This document shows, piece after piece, positions 1 through 11,127 of a DNA stretch of 64,000 nucleotides; the stretch's first letter is position 1; each line of letters begins with the position of its first letter. Location: assembly GCA_010405405.1 (NCBI GenBank), contig MU004242.1, forward strand, positions 534,748 to 598,747, read 5' to 3'. The notes beneath the pieces are model-generated. The model ran no database searches. It was not told the DNA's origin and saw nothing but the letters and a program-made list of their open reading frames with translations. Position numbers and translations under genes: made by a program. Source of the DNA: Microthyrium microscopicum (Eukaryota; Ascomycota; Dothideomycetes; Microthyriales; Microthyriaceae).

Positions 1-194
1 TCCGCATATATCATTGGACCCAGTCAATGACCGAAATCCTCAAGAGACTCATAGCAGAAGGTCTTACGCCTGAGCAAATCAAACCGATTCTTGATACCGA
101 ACATCACTTGTCCTGGGTTACTGAGTCCATGGTATTACGAAAAATGCAGGAACTGTACTTTAAACAGGCCATCGGAATATGGTATGATGAATAG
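1..194 (+). CDS. Small HTH-like protein, C-terminal part (5' end outside or at window edge)
   Basis: An open frame runs from base 3 to a TAG at 192-194; the first in-frame ATG is at 27. The peptide has three short predicted helices (around MTEILKRLIAEG, TPEQIKPIL and TESMVLRKMQELY) and starts with a WT motif, resembling the small SANT/HTH-like peptides common in fungal genomes. It shares a pattern with the ORF at 830-1009: WT, then a hydrophobic helix, then W-[VI]-T-x3 followed by a charged helix. That suggests tandem paralogues of an unknown family. I cannot name a function, and the window edge hides any upstream exon. Confidence 0.4.
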   Translation, partial: RIYHWTQSMTEILKRLIAEGLTPEQIKPILDTEHHLSWVTESMVLRKMQELYFKQAIGIWYDE

Positions 195-705
195 CAAATG
201 GTGAATGAGAAAATCACACCAAAGTTTAAGAGTTACAAAAGCATATTTCCTAATTTTGATACGTTTACTGCTTCTTCTAAGCTTCGACTAGTAGTAGCTT
301 TGAAGAAGTAGAAAATATTAATGGCCTTCGACTAAAAGTTCTCTTGTGTTGCAGGCATTGCACTTCGCAAATGGTAAAAGCTGACTTCTGATATTTCATC
401 CTAAACTAAGACTCTCCTATGATCGCCGGTAGTGCTCATTATGTTACTTTATCCTGAGAAAGATGATGCATAAGTTCTCACTCACCTGCTATCCGGGCAT
501 AGGCTGGGCTGAGATACATGATTCTTCTCTAAGCATGTGTGAACAGGTCTCTCTCTTATACGATATACACAGGTATCATAACTCTAAGAGCATAATTGTC
601 ATTTTATGATTCAGTATGATCATCAGTAAACTCACAGACCATATTCATAAGAAGGTTCACTTTTGAGGTTCACTGAGGTATCTACAATATCGCTTAAAGA
701 TTTCA

Positions 706-713
706 TATAAAAG
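706..713 (+). promoter_or_regulatory. TATA box of the 59-aa gene
   Basis: TATAAAAG lies 117 bases upstream of the ATG at 830. The rest of 195-829 holds no coding signal that I can see. Confidence 0.45.
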
Positions 714-829
714 GCAATGTATTGATGAGCGCTTACACGCCAGAATAGCACCATCATCACGACATAGGGCAGCAAAACATACAAACTAGAATATTACAAT
801 AAGTCAATCACTGCCTACAACGAACGAAA

Positions 830-1009
830 ATGGACCCAAGATGGACACCACGATTGGAGCAAATGCTATTAACAGAATTGCAACGACCAGACCGGGACCT
901 GAATGCCCTTCTCTTCTATTTCGTGTTTGGTGAAAAGCAGGATTGGATCACACCGGATGAGGCCAGAGCTAAAGTTGAACAGATGAAAGCTAAATATGGC
1001 ATCTCGTAA
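830..1009 (+). CDS. Small hypothetical protein (59 aa)
   Basis: A 60-codon frame starts at an ATG in good context (cgaaaATGG), with a TATA box 117 bases upstream, and ends at TAA 1007-1009. The product begins MDPRWTPRLEQ and carries an acidic/basic amphipathic C-terminal helix after DWITPDEARAK. There is no signal peptide or membrane segment. It shares WT..., W[IV]T and a terminal charged helix with the partial ORF at 1-194, so I infer a tandem pair of small HTH-like proteins. Function unknown. The upstream TATA box is the main reason to treat it as a real gene. Confidence 0.45.
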   Translation: MDPRWTPRLEQMLLTELQRPDRDLNALLFYFVFGEKQDWITPDEARAKVEQMKAKYGIS

Positions 1010-1954
1010 GAATAGAAGGATCATAGGCAGAAGCGAAACCGAACGAATAGGATAGGTACAAGGGTGACAATACAAGATAGTGGTCTAATACTAGTGGTGC
1101 TCTTGAAATTGACTCTTATAAAGTACATAAGTAAGAGGTAAAGCAATGATACTACTTTCACCACTTCCTGGATGTGTAGGTATATAAAGCGGCCTTCCCC
1201 TTTCTTCCTAGACACATCAATCATGCAATGAAAACCTGTATCATCTATTCGTCACGCTATGGAGAGTTATTGTCTCGCAGTCACTACAGCATTTGCTGAC
1301 ATTGGGAGTCTTGTCGCAAAGAGCAGGTCACAATACATACACCGATATGCTACTACATCCCGTTCTCAACGAATTTTACTATTTCCGATGCCTGGAATCT
1401 ACTTAGGTACACTAAATTTTTATCGAAACTGATTGGGACCGATGTCTGATCAATACCAAATTACTGATTTCACCACACCAAACCACGTTATACTGAATGC
1501 TTGGAGTATCTGAACGTCCAACACAACTGCTAGAATATTAATCATATTACTGTGAGATCCGGATTTTGAAATAGCAAGTTACTATGTGCCTAAAATCATT
1601 GAAGACTACAGGAATGCGGTCAAACAAGGCATAGGATTAGAATTCTGTCCTCTACATTACCAAGGGACACAAGGAGCCCGAAATGCTAGCTCGTCCCTTG
1701 GAATCGTGAAATGAGCGTCTTCTAAACTCTGGTTGAAGAAAAGATAGGTGAAGGCCACCCATTATGTTGAGTAAAATATTTGGTCGACCATCCCACTATA
1801 GTCTGACGGTATAGTAGGCAGACAGACAAATATATGTTTAATCATCTCGACCGACTGAACTTACACCTGGTACTTTCTATTCACACTTGTTTACTTCTCC
1901 AAAGCTCGACAAGAAACTGCTCTAAACCGTCCATCTACTAAAGACTTATACAAC
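1010..1954. other. Intergenic, no gene seen
   Basis: Only short frames without recognisable protein features occur here. The final part is the presumed promoter and leader of the aspartic-peptidase-like gene. Confidence 0.6.
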
Positions 1955-3851
1955 ATGGACTTATTATGGCAAATCTTTACCACCATCCTTTTCCTTACGC
2001 CTACTTTAGCTTTACCGACAACAGTTACGGATGATGCTGCTATTGCTCTACGAGCCAAGGGCCTTTTGAAGCAAGGCATTATCCTGAAGGTCGAGAGACC
2101 AAAAAAACTCAGTAAACGTTCGGAATCCGCACCCTGGATTGGATATGCTGGACATTCAATAGCAGTAGAACCTGCGAAACATGGTGGTAAGTACTTCACT
2201 CATAATGAGAGCCGACTTTTGGGTAAAGCAAATATCATTCATCTGTTTGAAGGCCTAGAGGCCACTCTGTAAGAACAATATGCTTCTGTTCGAGTGGAAA
2301 TCGATGATTTGACCAAGATTTTTGTAATGTTTGGCAGATAAACTACTGGACGATATGTCGTGGCAGGTGGAAAACACTCCATATACTTTTTGATACGATC
2401 TACTCGTTCTCAGCTTCTACGTTGTAACATGGTACTAATGAAACCCAGGACTACTACCAAGTCAGGTTTACAAAACCATGATTCTTGACGACCCTACCGA
2501 GGATTGGAAGACACAATTCGGTGTAAGAAATATCAAAGATCATTCATGGGTTGCTTCTATTCGCACTGGTGTAATGGACGCATCAGGTTACGCCGGTCCA
2601 GAAGTCAAATTCAACTACCCATTAATCGATCTTGGAAGTAGCGATACATGGCTCGCAGGCCGGGACCCTTGGACGAAATGCGAACGGCGACCATGTAGCT
2701 TCGGAAGGCGTTATGAGAGGAGCAAGGCATACACAACAAGTAATAAGCCCTTTAACTTCACTTATGGCGACAACTGGGTGTCTGGCGTCTGGGCTGAGGA
2801 GAACATGTTCAACTTGAGAAGAACTTTCGTACGTCAACAATTCGGCCATGCAAGTCTCGTCAAATATTTCGACGGCAATGATCTGAGCGACGGTATGCTG
2901 GGTGTTGGCTTTGCATCCAGCAGTGCAGTCTACAATGCTACTCGGTACGAAAGGAACGAGGGACCCATTCCTCTATTTACCAACTTACTACGCCAGAAAA
3001 TTATCAAACAGCCGATATTCTCCCTGACGCTGAACAGAGCAATCAACAAAGCGCATGGTGAGGTTGGAGGTGGCGTACTTACCTTTGGCGGACTCCCAGT
3101 GCAGCGCGATTGGGCGCTCAAATGGGGAGAGTTTACCAGTACGCCAATGCAAATGCTTACGTTTGCCAAATCGTGGGGCAAGCACCACAAGAACGAGCAC
3201 AAGGATGACAAGCCTAAGAAAGATGAAGATGGCCTGGTGGATTACCGCATCTACCAGTTCAAAGCGGATTCCATCAACCGCGGAGGCTTCACACCTACAT
3301 TTCCCAAAAACGCAAAGAACATGACAGGGCCCATCACATTCAGCGTCGATCTTCAAACACCAGAGCTGGTGCTGCCCAAAGAAGTTGCGGAAGGTTGGAT
3401 CACGCATGGCGTATCCTCCTATCCTAAGCCACGATGGGATAAAACTCGTCGACGATACATCGTCGGCTGCCATAGCGAAACACCAGGCTTTGGAATCAAG
3501 ATTGAAGGCACATGGTTCTGGGTCTTTGGACAGGACCTGATTCTCAAGGAAGATGATGGGCAGTGTTCTCTTGCTATCAAGGTCTCTGAGGGCCCATTGA
3601 GTAATGTTCTTGGAGCACCGTTCTTCAAAAGCGTGATGGCAGTGTTTGACATTGGCGAAGGAGAGATGCGATTTGCACCGAGGATCAGAGATATAAATGT
3701 GAGGACAGGGTGGCCCTCCGGCAAGAATATGGTTGATCCAGTGTGGTTGGAGAAGCATGGAGAGCTCGATGCTTATCCACGTTGGACAACGGATGCTAAG
3801 GAGATTGCTGGCCATGATTATAAGTACGAAAACCACAACTACGGGAAGTAG
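1955..3851 (+). CDS. Pepsin-like aspartic peptidase (family A1), altered catalytic motifs
   Basis: Two exons, 1955-2186 and 2449-3851, give about 545 residues. The donor is GTAAGT at 2187; the acceptor is CCCAG at 2448 after a TACTAATG branch site. The 262-bp intron is long and might hide a small exon. The protein starts with a signal peptide (MDLLWQIFTTILFLTPTLAL) and has a KR Kex2-type site near residue 50. The A1 fold is marked by LIDLGSSDTWLAG, a flap-like YGDNW segment, DGMLGVGF, a second VDLQTPELVLP and a terminal GAPFFKSVMAVFDIG. Family members normally read D[TS]G[ST] at both sites. Here the aspartates remain but the contexts are DLGS and DLQT, so activity is doubtful. A Lys/Asp-rich insertion (around HKDDKPKKDED) sits mid-protein. 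Probably secreted or vacuolar. It converges on HEM14 with a 247-bp gap. Confidence 0.82.
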
Positions 3852-4098
3852 AATCATATCAAAACTGGCATTGTTAGGAAGTCGAATATACATTACGTTA
3901 TATTAAGCGATATCTCTTTCGGATTTCGTACTCTTGCTCAAGTTTTGTAGACGATATACAAGATTTCACTGTTATTGCGAGGTACGTAGCATATATAAAA
4001 ATTTAAAACCATATCTTCTCTATGAACTTCTCAAAAAGTCTGACGCCTGAGTAATCTCTAATTTATATACAAATATAGATACATCGTCCCCAGTCATA

Positions 4099-6196
4099 TC
4101 ACTCTTCGTTCTCCTTCCCTTTTCGTCCAAACTCGAACTTGACACCAACGGCCTGCATAGGAACATATCCAAGCGCTTCATCCCCTCGGACCCAGCAGTT
4201 GTCCGCCCAAGGATGATCATGAAGCGCCTGTGCCCAAGGCTCCTGCATCACCGGCTTGTTCTTAATCATTTCATGCGACTCGACAATGCGTATTCGCCTC
4301 ACTGCCCCGGCACCCGCGCTGATACCATCGTGAACACCAGGCCCAGAAATAGGTGGCGCGGCTAGCAACAGCCGTCTGTTCCAGCTTTTCTGCCATGTTA
4401 TTGATTCTTCGCTCCTTACTGAGTTCCAAAATGCGGTGGTGGGTTGTGGGATGCAAGAGTCTAAGATATCGGCCTGAGCAAAGGTTGGTTCGGGGATAAT
4501 TGTTTTAAGCTGAGTTGCTAGCGATTCTCGAGCATGCTTGATTAATTCGTCGCTGGTGGGAAGTGTTCTACCTTTTGCGACGCGGCTGATCCAATAAGGT
4601 CCGCCGAGGAGGACGGTGACCTTTTGTCCGGGTGCGGTGTCTTGCTCGGGTCGGGTAGAGCTGTCGAAGATCACGCCGAGAGCGCTGTGAGGATTTTGGG
4701 AGAAGTTGAGGCGTGGGATAATGTAGCCGAAGCCTTCAAGATTTATAGGATAGTCATTGGCCCAGAAAAGAGTGACCGTAGCAACTGTGTTTGTGCGCAT
4801 GTCAGTCCACGGAGGGCTTGGCTCGATTATTTTTTGCATCTGCTGTGGTGGAAGAGAACAGATAACATAGTCATGGCGATTGGTAGATGTTGCGCCTTGA
4901 GCATCAGTGGTGGTCACCTATTGATGTTAGAAAAACTGATAATGTTGCGAGCATCCACTGTTTGTTTACCTCTATGCCGTCTTGTACTTTGGAGATCTTT
5001 GTAACCTTGGTGCTCTTCTGGATGTCCGGATACTGCCCATCAACTTTTGGGTACATATTCAGCCACGATTCCATAGCGAGTGGGAGAACCTGCATTCCTT
5101 CCTTGAAGTAGAAAACAAACGATCCGCCACCCAGAGCGTCTTTATACCACGGTTTATCCCAATACATTGGAGCTTGTATGGAGTAAACATCTTCAGGCGC
5201 CTTCAAAAACATAAGAGCCGCCAGGACAGTTTTTATCGTTGACTGCTTGCCAACTGCATTGCCAGCTGCATATGTAAACTTTACCAGCCGCTCCCACGGT
5301 CCAGGACACAGCGCACTCAACTCATACACATCTCCAGCATATATGCCGTGGACAAAAGCGGAGGCAAAGTCGTTGACCACCTTTGGGCCAAAAAATTGCT
5401 CCAAATATGTCCCCAACGATTCCGCCTCGTCAGGCATGACCACCAGATTATTACGATTTGGCCATGCATAACTGAACACATCTCGGATCAAGCTCCTCCG
5501 CGTGCCACCATTTAGCACGTCGTTCAGCGCATCCATAATTCCGCCAGTCGGCACGCGATACACGCCCTCGCCATCCAGGTATACGTAACGATTCCGCGCA
5601 CCTGCATCTTCCTTTCGAACCCACCGCACACTGTTCAATACGCCCACACGGTCCGCTACATCCAGTGTGCGCGCAGCCTTGGGACCAACAGCCAGTGTCC
5701 GCGGCCCACGTTCGAGACGTATATGCCCACCCTCAACGGGCACACGCGTCGTATCGCACCAGCCGCCGAGACGATCGGAGGATTCGTAGAGCGTGACGTG
5801 TGGCGGGGTCAAATGGACGTTCTTGTCTAAGTCGGTGTACGCTTGAATGGCGGCGGAGAGACCGGTGATGCCGCCGCCGATAATGGCGATGCTGGCGGGT
5901 GGACGTTTGGGGAGATCTTTGAATGGGTTGACTGGTTCTCGCACCGGTCTTTGGAGAGCTGCAGGTATGGGCTGGGGTCTGAGATGCGGTGGTTTTGGTC
6001 TCAGGGCTGCGGGTTTAGGTGTGGGCTTGCGTGAGAATCTGGGTTTGGAAGGCGTATCGTGGGAAATGGGCGAGGAGGAGAGAGAGCGGCGCTGGCTGCG
6101 TTTGTGGTGGCCATTGATTCTGGGGCGGGCAGACTTAGCTGCACCCAGGGGGAGAGATGGTTGAGGAAGAAGAGAATTGGGCGTCTGGAGACGCAT
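4099..6196 (-). CDS. HEM14: Protoporphyrinogen oxidase
   Basis: Exons 6196-4970 and 4917-4099 (52-bp intron, 4918-4969, phase 0) encode 681 residues. The enzyme oxidises protoporphyrinogen IX to protoporphyrin IX, the penultimate haem step, at the mitochondrial inner membrane. A basic Ser/Pro/Arg-rich leader of about 100 residues looks like a mitochondrial presequence. The FAD dinucleotide motif IAIIGGGITGLSAA (residues 103-116) and the following RLGGWCDT are typical of this amine-oxidase-fold family. The C-terminal part keeps the conserved HDYVICSLPPQQ region. Fungal homologues are about 550-690 residues, so this looks full length. Splicing replaces the exon-2 ATG by a GTG valine codon. The start chosen is the first ATG of the long frame. 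Confidence 0.9.
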
Positions 6197-7639
6197 CGAA
6201 ATAGCTGGTGAGCGGTAGACAGCTCATTGAGTGCGGTTATGAAGTATACATCTAGAGTTTGTGAACTTGAACAGCTTGACGACTTGAAGCGATCATGGAT
6301 GAAGTTGAAGCAGGAATTATTTTGATGTTATTTAGTAGCAGGGCTATCCCTGCTGATCACCTTTCATTGGTTCCCCTATCTCTATCTCAGCCTTATACCT
6401 ACAATTGATGCCATGACTATGCCTCACCGCCGCCGAAATAATTGCGCAATAGATTGCTTCCCGGGATAACATTTGAAGTACAATAAATATGTCAAGCGCC
6501 TTGCACTGGTGGAAATTATAAAGCATTTTCGTCTTCGATTGTCTCTGGACTGAACCCGTTTGAAAGGAAGTAAAGTAGTCTTCGGTAGTGTATCATACAT
6601 TATAGTCAACGAAGACACCACTCCCGTGGCTCGCCTGTCTCAATTTTTGACCTCCGCCTTTTGCTCTGTTGCTTCCTCATCAATGTATTTGATGGATTCA
6701 AACCTGTCATATTCCAGAAGGTGATATAGCTGGCATCGCACGGGATATGCCGGCCATGGGTCGTTCCTGCCAACAGTTCAGAGTCGTTCCTTACATCAGT
6801 CGTTGCTGCCATCATTTGTTCCTGCCATCATACAATCATACAGAAAGCTCCTTCCTGGCCAGCTTTGCACTACAGTAAGGATTTAACTGAACATACTTCC
6901 CATCGCCCTTCGAATTAATCGGTCTGCAATGATCCTTAGCTTCTCCTCCAACCCATCCGCCATCGTTTGCTAGACACAGATCATTGTAGGTATCTAGTTC
7001 TACCTTGCTCCTTGCACAGTACTATACAAACCTACTATTTTGGTAGTAGTCTTCTTGGAAAATCCAGGTTGTCCAGCTGCCCGTACTTGATTTTAAATTA
7101 TTCCCTGTTCTCACGATGTCTGCACCACCGCGACCTCGACACCTGGTTCAACTCGGAGCTACAGGGCAACATAGAGTACAGAGTCTCGACCTCAAGCTCA
7201 GTTTATGTGGTCACAAGCACGCTCTTCGAGACGAGATACAAATCAAGGTGCACCCGCTGCAGCTGATCCAGTACATTTGAGGCCACCGCGGCAAGTACGT
7301 ATTACAGTGCAGCCTCCATCATCACATCAACCACGCTCTATGCAAGAAGGGGCGACGATACTTGGTAAGGCATTTCTGCGTCATTTCCGGAGCGCAACTG
7401 ATTTGTTTAGCTACGGATGAAATGGAGACCTGGGCTTTTGAAAATCGCTAGCCGCTCAGTTGTAACAAAGATCGGCCTGTGACCTTACAGAGTCTTCAGT
7501 CCCTAGTCTGCAGTAGATCGGTACAGATGTTGTGCATTGGTCCTAGGCCCGGAAACAAAGATCCAGACTACACTATTTGACAGTTCAGAACAACCTGTAT
7601 TGTTCGACATCCATGCAGAGCCTTAAAACTTGCACCTAA
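6197..7639. other. Intergenic; possible short exon pair near 7.2 kb
   Basis: No convincing gene. Around 7115-7440 (+) there are open frames rich in Pro, Arg and Gln. A plausible intron (GTAAGG near 7361 to TTTAG near 7411) would join one frame to the peptide ATDEMETWAFENR and a stop. This may be a 5' remnant of the decayed helicase downstream, but I cannot establish that. Confidence 0.3.
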
Positions 7640-9110
7640 GATAACAGGCCTGCGCTCATCCTTTGGTCAGCTCGCGGGACCATAAAGGTATGACAAAGTG
7701 TATGCAGCAGCGAATTGAGGTCATCTTTAGAGCTTATATCGACGAGATCCGCAATTAAATCGATCAGCGCGCCCAAATGTTGCAAACGAATACGGTCATG
7801 GCAAAACGCCAGAATTGGCACACGATGCTTACACGTTTTCGCAAGACATCATTGATGATTGCCTGCCAGAATGGTATCAAACTACCAAGAAAGACCTCCA
7901 TCATATTCGATTTCAATCAGAATCATATACAATGATTGACCACAGCTCAACTGACCCAGAATCTTCAGACTTTACATTGGGTACGTTGGCACGACACAAA
8001 GTGAACGATCTTGTCCGTGCCATTAAAGAAGAACAAAATAGATTGAGCTCGATTGTTGTGGCATGTGGCAATGGTATAGTCCACACCTTGAATCGCTTTC
8101 TCTCTGTTTCTCACAATCATCCATCATACTGGCCATGGATGAAAGAATTCAACACGAAGCTCGCTAATGAAAGAAGAGGTGCACTACCCGTCAAATTCGA
8201 AAATGGGCTATTTCAGCTGTATCCACAGTGGATTGAGCAAGCTTTCGTTTAAAGTAAGAACAAGGACTGGAGAACCCACGACATTTTGGAGATCATCCGG
8301 ACCGAAGATGCCAATTACAATCCCATCCACAGTCGGCCTTCCTCGACGCTCGGGAGTTTATCACTCTGGTTGTTGGTTGTCAAGCCCACGAGAAGCTGGC
8401 AAGTACAAGAAACGCTTTCTGGCACTGCAATGTTCAGAAAGCACAGGAAGAGACATGCAAGTTCTTCTTCTATCCACCTCAAACGCCTGACGCAGCTCTC
8501 TGGCGAGAGCTGTTGTTGGCTCATGACATCAAAGCTGTTTCGACGGCAAGGGCGTTAGGGGAAAGAACGGTTTTCGCAGTTGATAGACTTGAAGAGTTCG
8601 TCGCAACATGCAACCTTGACAAGAAGCAAGCCGAAGCGTTGAACAAGTTTATGAAAAACAGATTTTCCATGATTGTCGATACTGATGGAACCCACAAATA
8701 ATCGCTCATTGATGCCATTATCCAACTGGATGCTGACAACGATCGAATAACTTGGGTCGCAGGTCGTTACGATCCATCTATGAATGATCTCGAGGACGGG
8801 AACGTCATTTACATGACAGCCAAGCAAGCAATAGGGGATATGACTAACATCTTGAGACCTCATCAGATCTTGCTTTTAGACGGTTCGCAGAATCCTGAGG
8901 CTACCTCAATTGCGCCAGTTCTCAGAGCTTTGAATGCCGAGGACTGCAGATTAGATCGCGTCGTGCTTTTCGGCAATCCTGAGCTACCATCTTCAAACAA
9001 CAGGCGTTGAGAAACCCACTTGTACCTCAAGGCAAGCTTTCAATGATTGAGAGGTTCTTAAAGCTTGGGCATCCCATGACCACAGTGCTCAGCAATTAGC
9101 CTTGGCTTCC
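7640..9110 (+). pseudogene. Decayed superfamily 1 (UPF1-like) RNA/DNA helicase
   Basis: Several frames on the plus strand form one broken protein. An N-terminal part reads open from about 7780 to a TAA at 8250-8252. The same frame continues beyond it (SKNKDWRTHDILEIIRTED), then a frameshift near 8333 leads into a long frame to a TAA at 8699-8701. That frame continues to a TGA at 9008-9010, and a last frameshift gives KLSMIERFLKLGHP. The SF1 motif order is recognisable: the LDKKQAEALNKFMKNRFS approach to Walker A, a degenerate DGTHK in place of GTGK, a motif II remnant DGSQNPEATSIAPVL in place of DEA(S)Q, and VVLFGNPELPSS in place of GDxxQLPP. Both nucleotide-binding motifs are spoiled as well as the frame, so function is lost. 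Related fungal proteins are large and often carry NFX1-type zinc fingers. Confidence 0.7.
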
Positions 9111-9606
9111 TATCAGATGTTGAACCGACCAATGCATCATCGAAGTCGATGGGAGTCAAAGTATTTTTTTTCATTATAAAGTGCGATGCAGAAGTCTAAG
9201 TCACTGAAAATGGGTCAGGTATTTCGTCCAACAATTAGATGACCAGTAATTGCTGGCGGTCTGCTATTCTTTCTTACTATGTAAGATATCAATCAAGGCT
9301 CGTAGTATCATCAGCAGCCAATATGCTGCCAGACGCCATGAGATCACTTCCCTCTAAGATGACGGGTGACATTACATGCCGTGTGTATCGCCACACTTAC
9401 CAGCACCGTTTCGGTTTCGCTGTCATCGTGACATCTAGCTAGGGTGCACCAGGGGATCGCTGAAGGGGCATTATCGCTTGGAAATTTCGGGACTAGTTCC
9501 CTAGTAAAGAGTCTAATACTCGGCCACGGAATTCCTGCTCTTCCTTCTCTGCTTTCCTAAGGTGAGGTTAGCAGGCCAAATTTGAGTAAGAGAGGAGTAA
9601 TATCGC
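9111..9606. other. Intergenic, no gene seen
   Basis: Short frames only. This stretch separates the helicase relic from the convergent membrane-protein gene. Confidence 0.55.
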
Positions 9607-10293
9607 TTACTCTGCCAGAACCTCAGCTATGATCTCATCTATGGCGTGTATAGACTTCTCCAATCTGGCCCATGCAGATTTGATAGAACCTTCTTTCACT
9701 ATGAAGTATACTCTCGTCCTGAGTGGCAATGATGTATCATTAGGAGGAGGGGTAACGTGAGGAGGTGCATTGAGATTTGCATCTGAAGGAGCGGTAGCGT
9801 GAGGAGATGCATCGGGATTTGAACCTGGAGGTGTACGTTGTCCATCAAGTGATGTAGCATATTGCTCCTGATCTGGCGGAGAGTATCGTTCAATGTGCGG
9901 AGCAGAAGGGGATTGATGATCATTCGGACGAGGGCCTTGTCCGGTTACCCGACTCTTACCCAGCACGACAAGATAATGGCCAGCCTTAGTTCGCGAGTCT
10001 TCGCACTGAATGAAAGCATCGAGTAATCTGTTCTTCTGATCATCATTCATTTGTTCAATCTGAGTTTCTGTCTGCGTCTGAAGGCGTATGAGCTTTCGGA
10101 TTTGTGCTCGAAAGTCGGCAATCATCTCCAATGTATTTCTATTGGCGTTGATCATTGAATTATAGTAGACTTGAATGGAGATAACCAAAGCGCCAGCAAA
10201 TGTCAAGATGCCGATAATGTTGCCAGTTACCGACAGTGGACTATCACTACAGGATAGATTCTCCCGGCAAGATACACATACTGGTGTGCTCAT
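9607..10293 (-). CDS. Hypothetical membrane-anchored protein (228 aa)
   Basis: A single intact frame of 228 residues. A Cys-containing N-terminus (MSTPVCVSCRENLSC) is followed by one hydrophobic segment (SVTGNIIGILTFAGALVISI, residues about 21-40), then a coiled-coil-like stretch (about 50-90) with QIRKLIRLQTQTETQIEQM. A long Pro/Ser/Asn/Asp-rich linker with near repeats of SPHATAPSDANLNAPPHV spacing precedes a short C-terminal helix. The arrangement of SVTGNIIGILTF followed by a helical segment is familiar from uncharacterised Leotiomycete proteins. Function unknown. No intron is needed, and translation stops at TAA 9607-9609. Confidence 0.6.
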   Translation of the reverse strand: MSTPVCVSCRENLSCSDSPLSVTGNIIGILTFAGALVISIQVYYNSMINANRNTLEMIADFRAQIRKLIRLQTQTETQIEQMNDDQKNRLLDAFIQCEDSRTKAGHYLVVLGKSRVTGQGPRPNDHQSPSAPHIERYSPPDQEQYATSLDGQRTPPGSNPDASPHATAPSDANLNAPPHVTPPPNDTSLPLRTRVYFIVKEGSIKSAWARLEKSIHAIDEIIAEVLAE

Positions 10294-10525
10294 GACTTTG
10301 TTGATGGCGATAATAGATATAAAGAGGCTCTAAGATATTGTGAGAGAAGAAGTGCTAAGTGAGGAACGAACTACAGTAGACATCCAGTAAACTTCACCCA
10401 AACGATAGCGGGAATGACTTAAATAAATAGAACTCGTGTCAGAGTTGGCTCATTTATTTTTCAGCTAATAAATGCCATTGCATTGCAACACTGTTTGTTC
10501 ATGCAGCACCAGCTGTTGCTGGCAG

Positions 10526-10765
10526 CTACCATAGTTCAGCCTCAGCCTGATGACTACCGCTATAATCGTAGCTTGCTGCGGAGTTGAATCCGGCTCCAGA
10601 TTTAGGGGTACTGGTGCACAAAGTGCGGCTGAAAATCAACAATCGACCAATTCGCTTCTTCAGTTTGACGCCAACTTCGAGGAGGTGTAGAAGAAGGAGA
10701 TAGGCTGAGCAGGTGGTTGAGGCGCAGCACATGCAGGTTGACTGATAGTTTGCCGCATTTGGCAT
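10526..10765 (-). CDS. Small ORF containing a dispersed repeat (79 aa), doubtful gene
   Basis: The 79-residue frame ends with a Ser/Gly/Asn-rich tail (SGAGFNSAASYDYSGSH). Its 3' half, 10533-10672, is closely similar to 19152-19291 in the opposite orientation. The peptide is partly conserved between copies (FSRTLCT, then SG[AS]GFNSAAS[YH]D), which hints at coding origin. The other copy is frameshifted. No homologous family is recognised, and an upstream exon may be missing. Confidence 0.3.
   Translation of the reverse strand: MPNAANYQSTCMCCASTTCSAYLLLLHLLEVGVKLKKRIGRLLIFSRTLCTSTPKSGAGFNSAASYDYSGSHQAEAELW
10533..10672 (-). repeat. Dispersed inverted repeat, copy A
   Basis: About 140 bp on the minus strand match 19152-19291 on the plus strand. 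The match includes an identical 23-bp block around the GGATTCAACTCCGCAGCAAG core and a 16-bp block GATTTTCAGCCGCACT. Confidence 0.75.
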
Positions 10766-11127
10766 ACTGCGGATGAAATTATTAGCCTCGACAGTCGAAC
10801 CTGCATGTTAGGTACGTATTGGGTTTGTACAGAATTGACAATTCGAGGCTCTCGTTAAATTTAGAGTTGATCTAAGTTATCGGTGTTGGCAGAATGTGCG
10901 GTGCTTGAAGACAGATATCCTTCATTCCATCCTCTAAGAGTAAAGGCCGCTGTATTAAACTCCATTGGGCCTCGAAGACAATGTAGTTATTCCAGGGATT
11001 TGGCCATCGTAAAAGCTTTGTATATCAACATTGCCCACCTACGTCTTTCATAATCTCATAAGCCTCCTAGGCCATATCTCAATGAGACTATGGATACGGC
11101 TTCATATTACTTCACTATCCTCAGTTA
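10766..11127. other. Intergenic, nothing recognised
   Basis: About 360 bases between the repeat-bearing ORF and the 3' end of PEX7. No coding or structural signal was found. Confidence 0.5.

Noticed and set aside
2988-3893. 301-codon minus-strand frame
   Set aside because: It is antisense to the aspartic-peptidase exon, has no family resemblance, and the sense strand has clear domain motifs.
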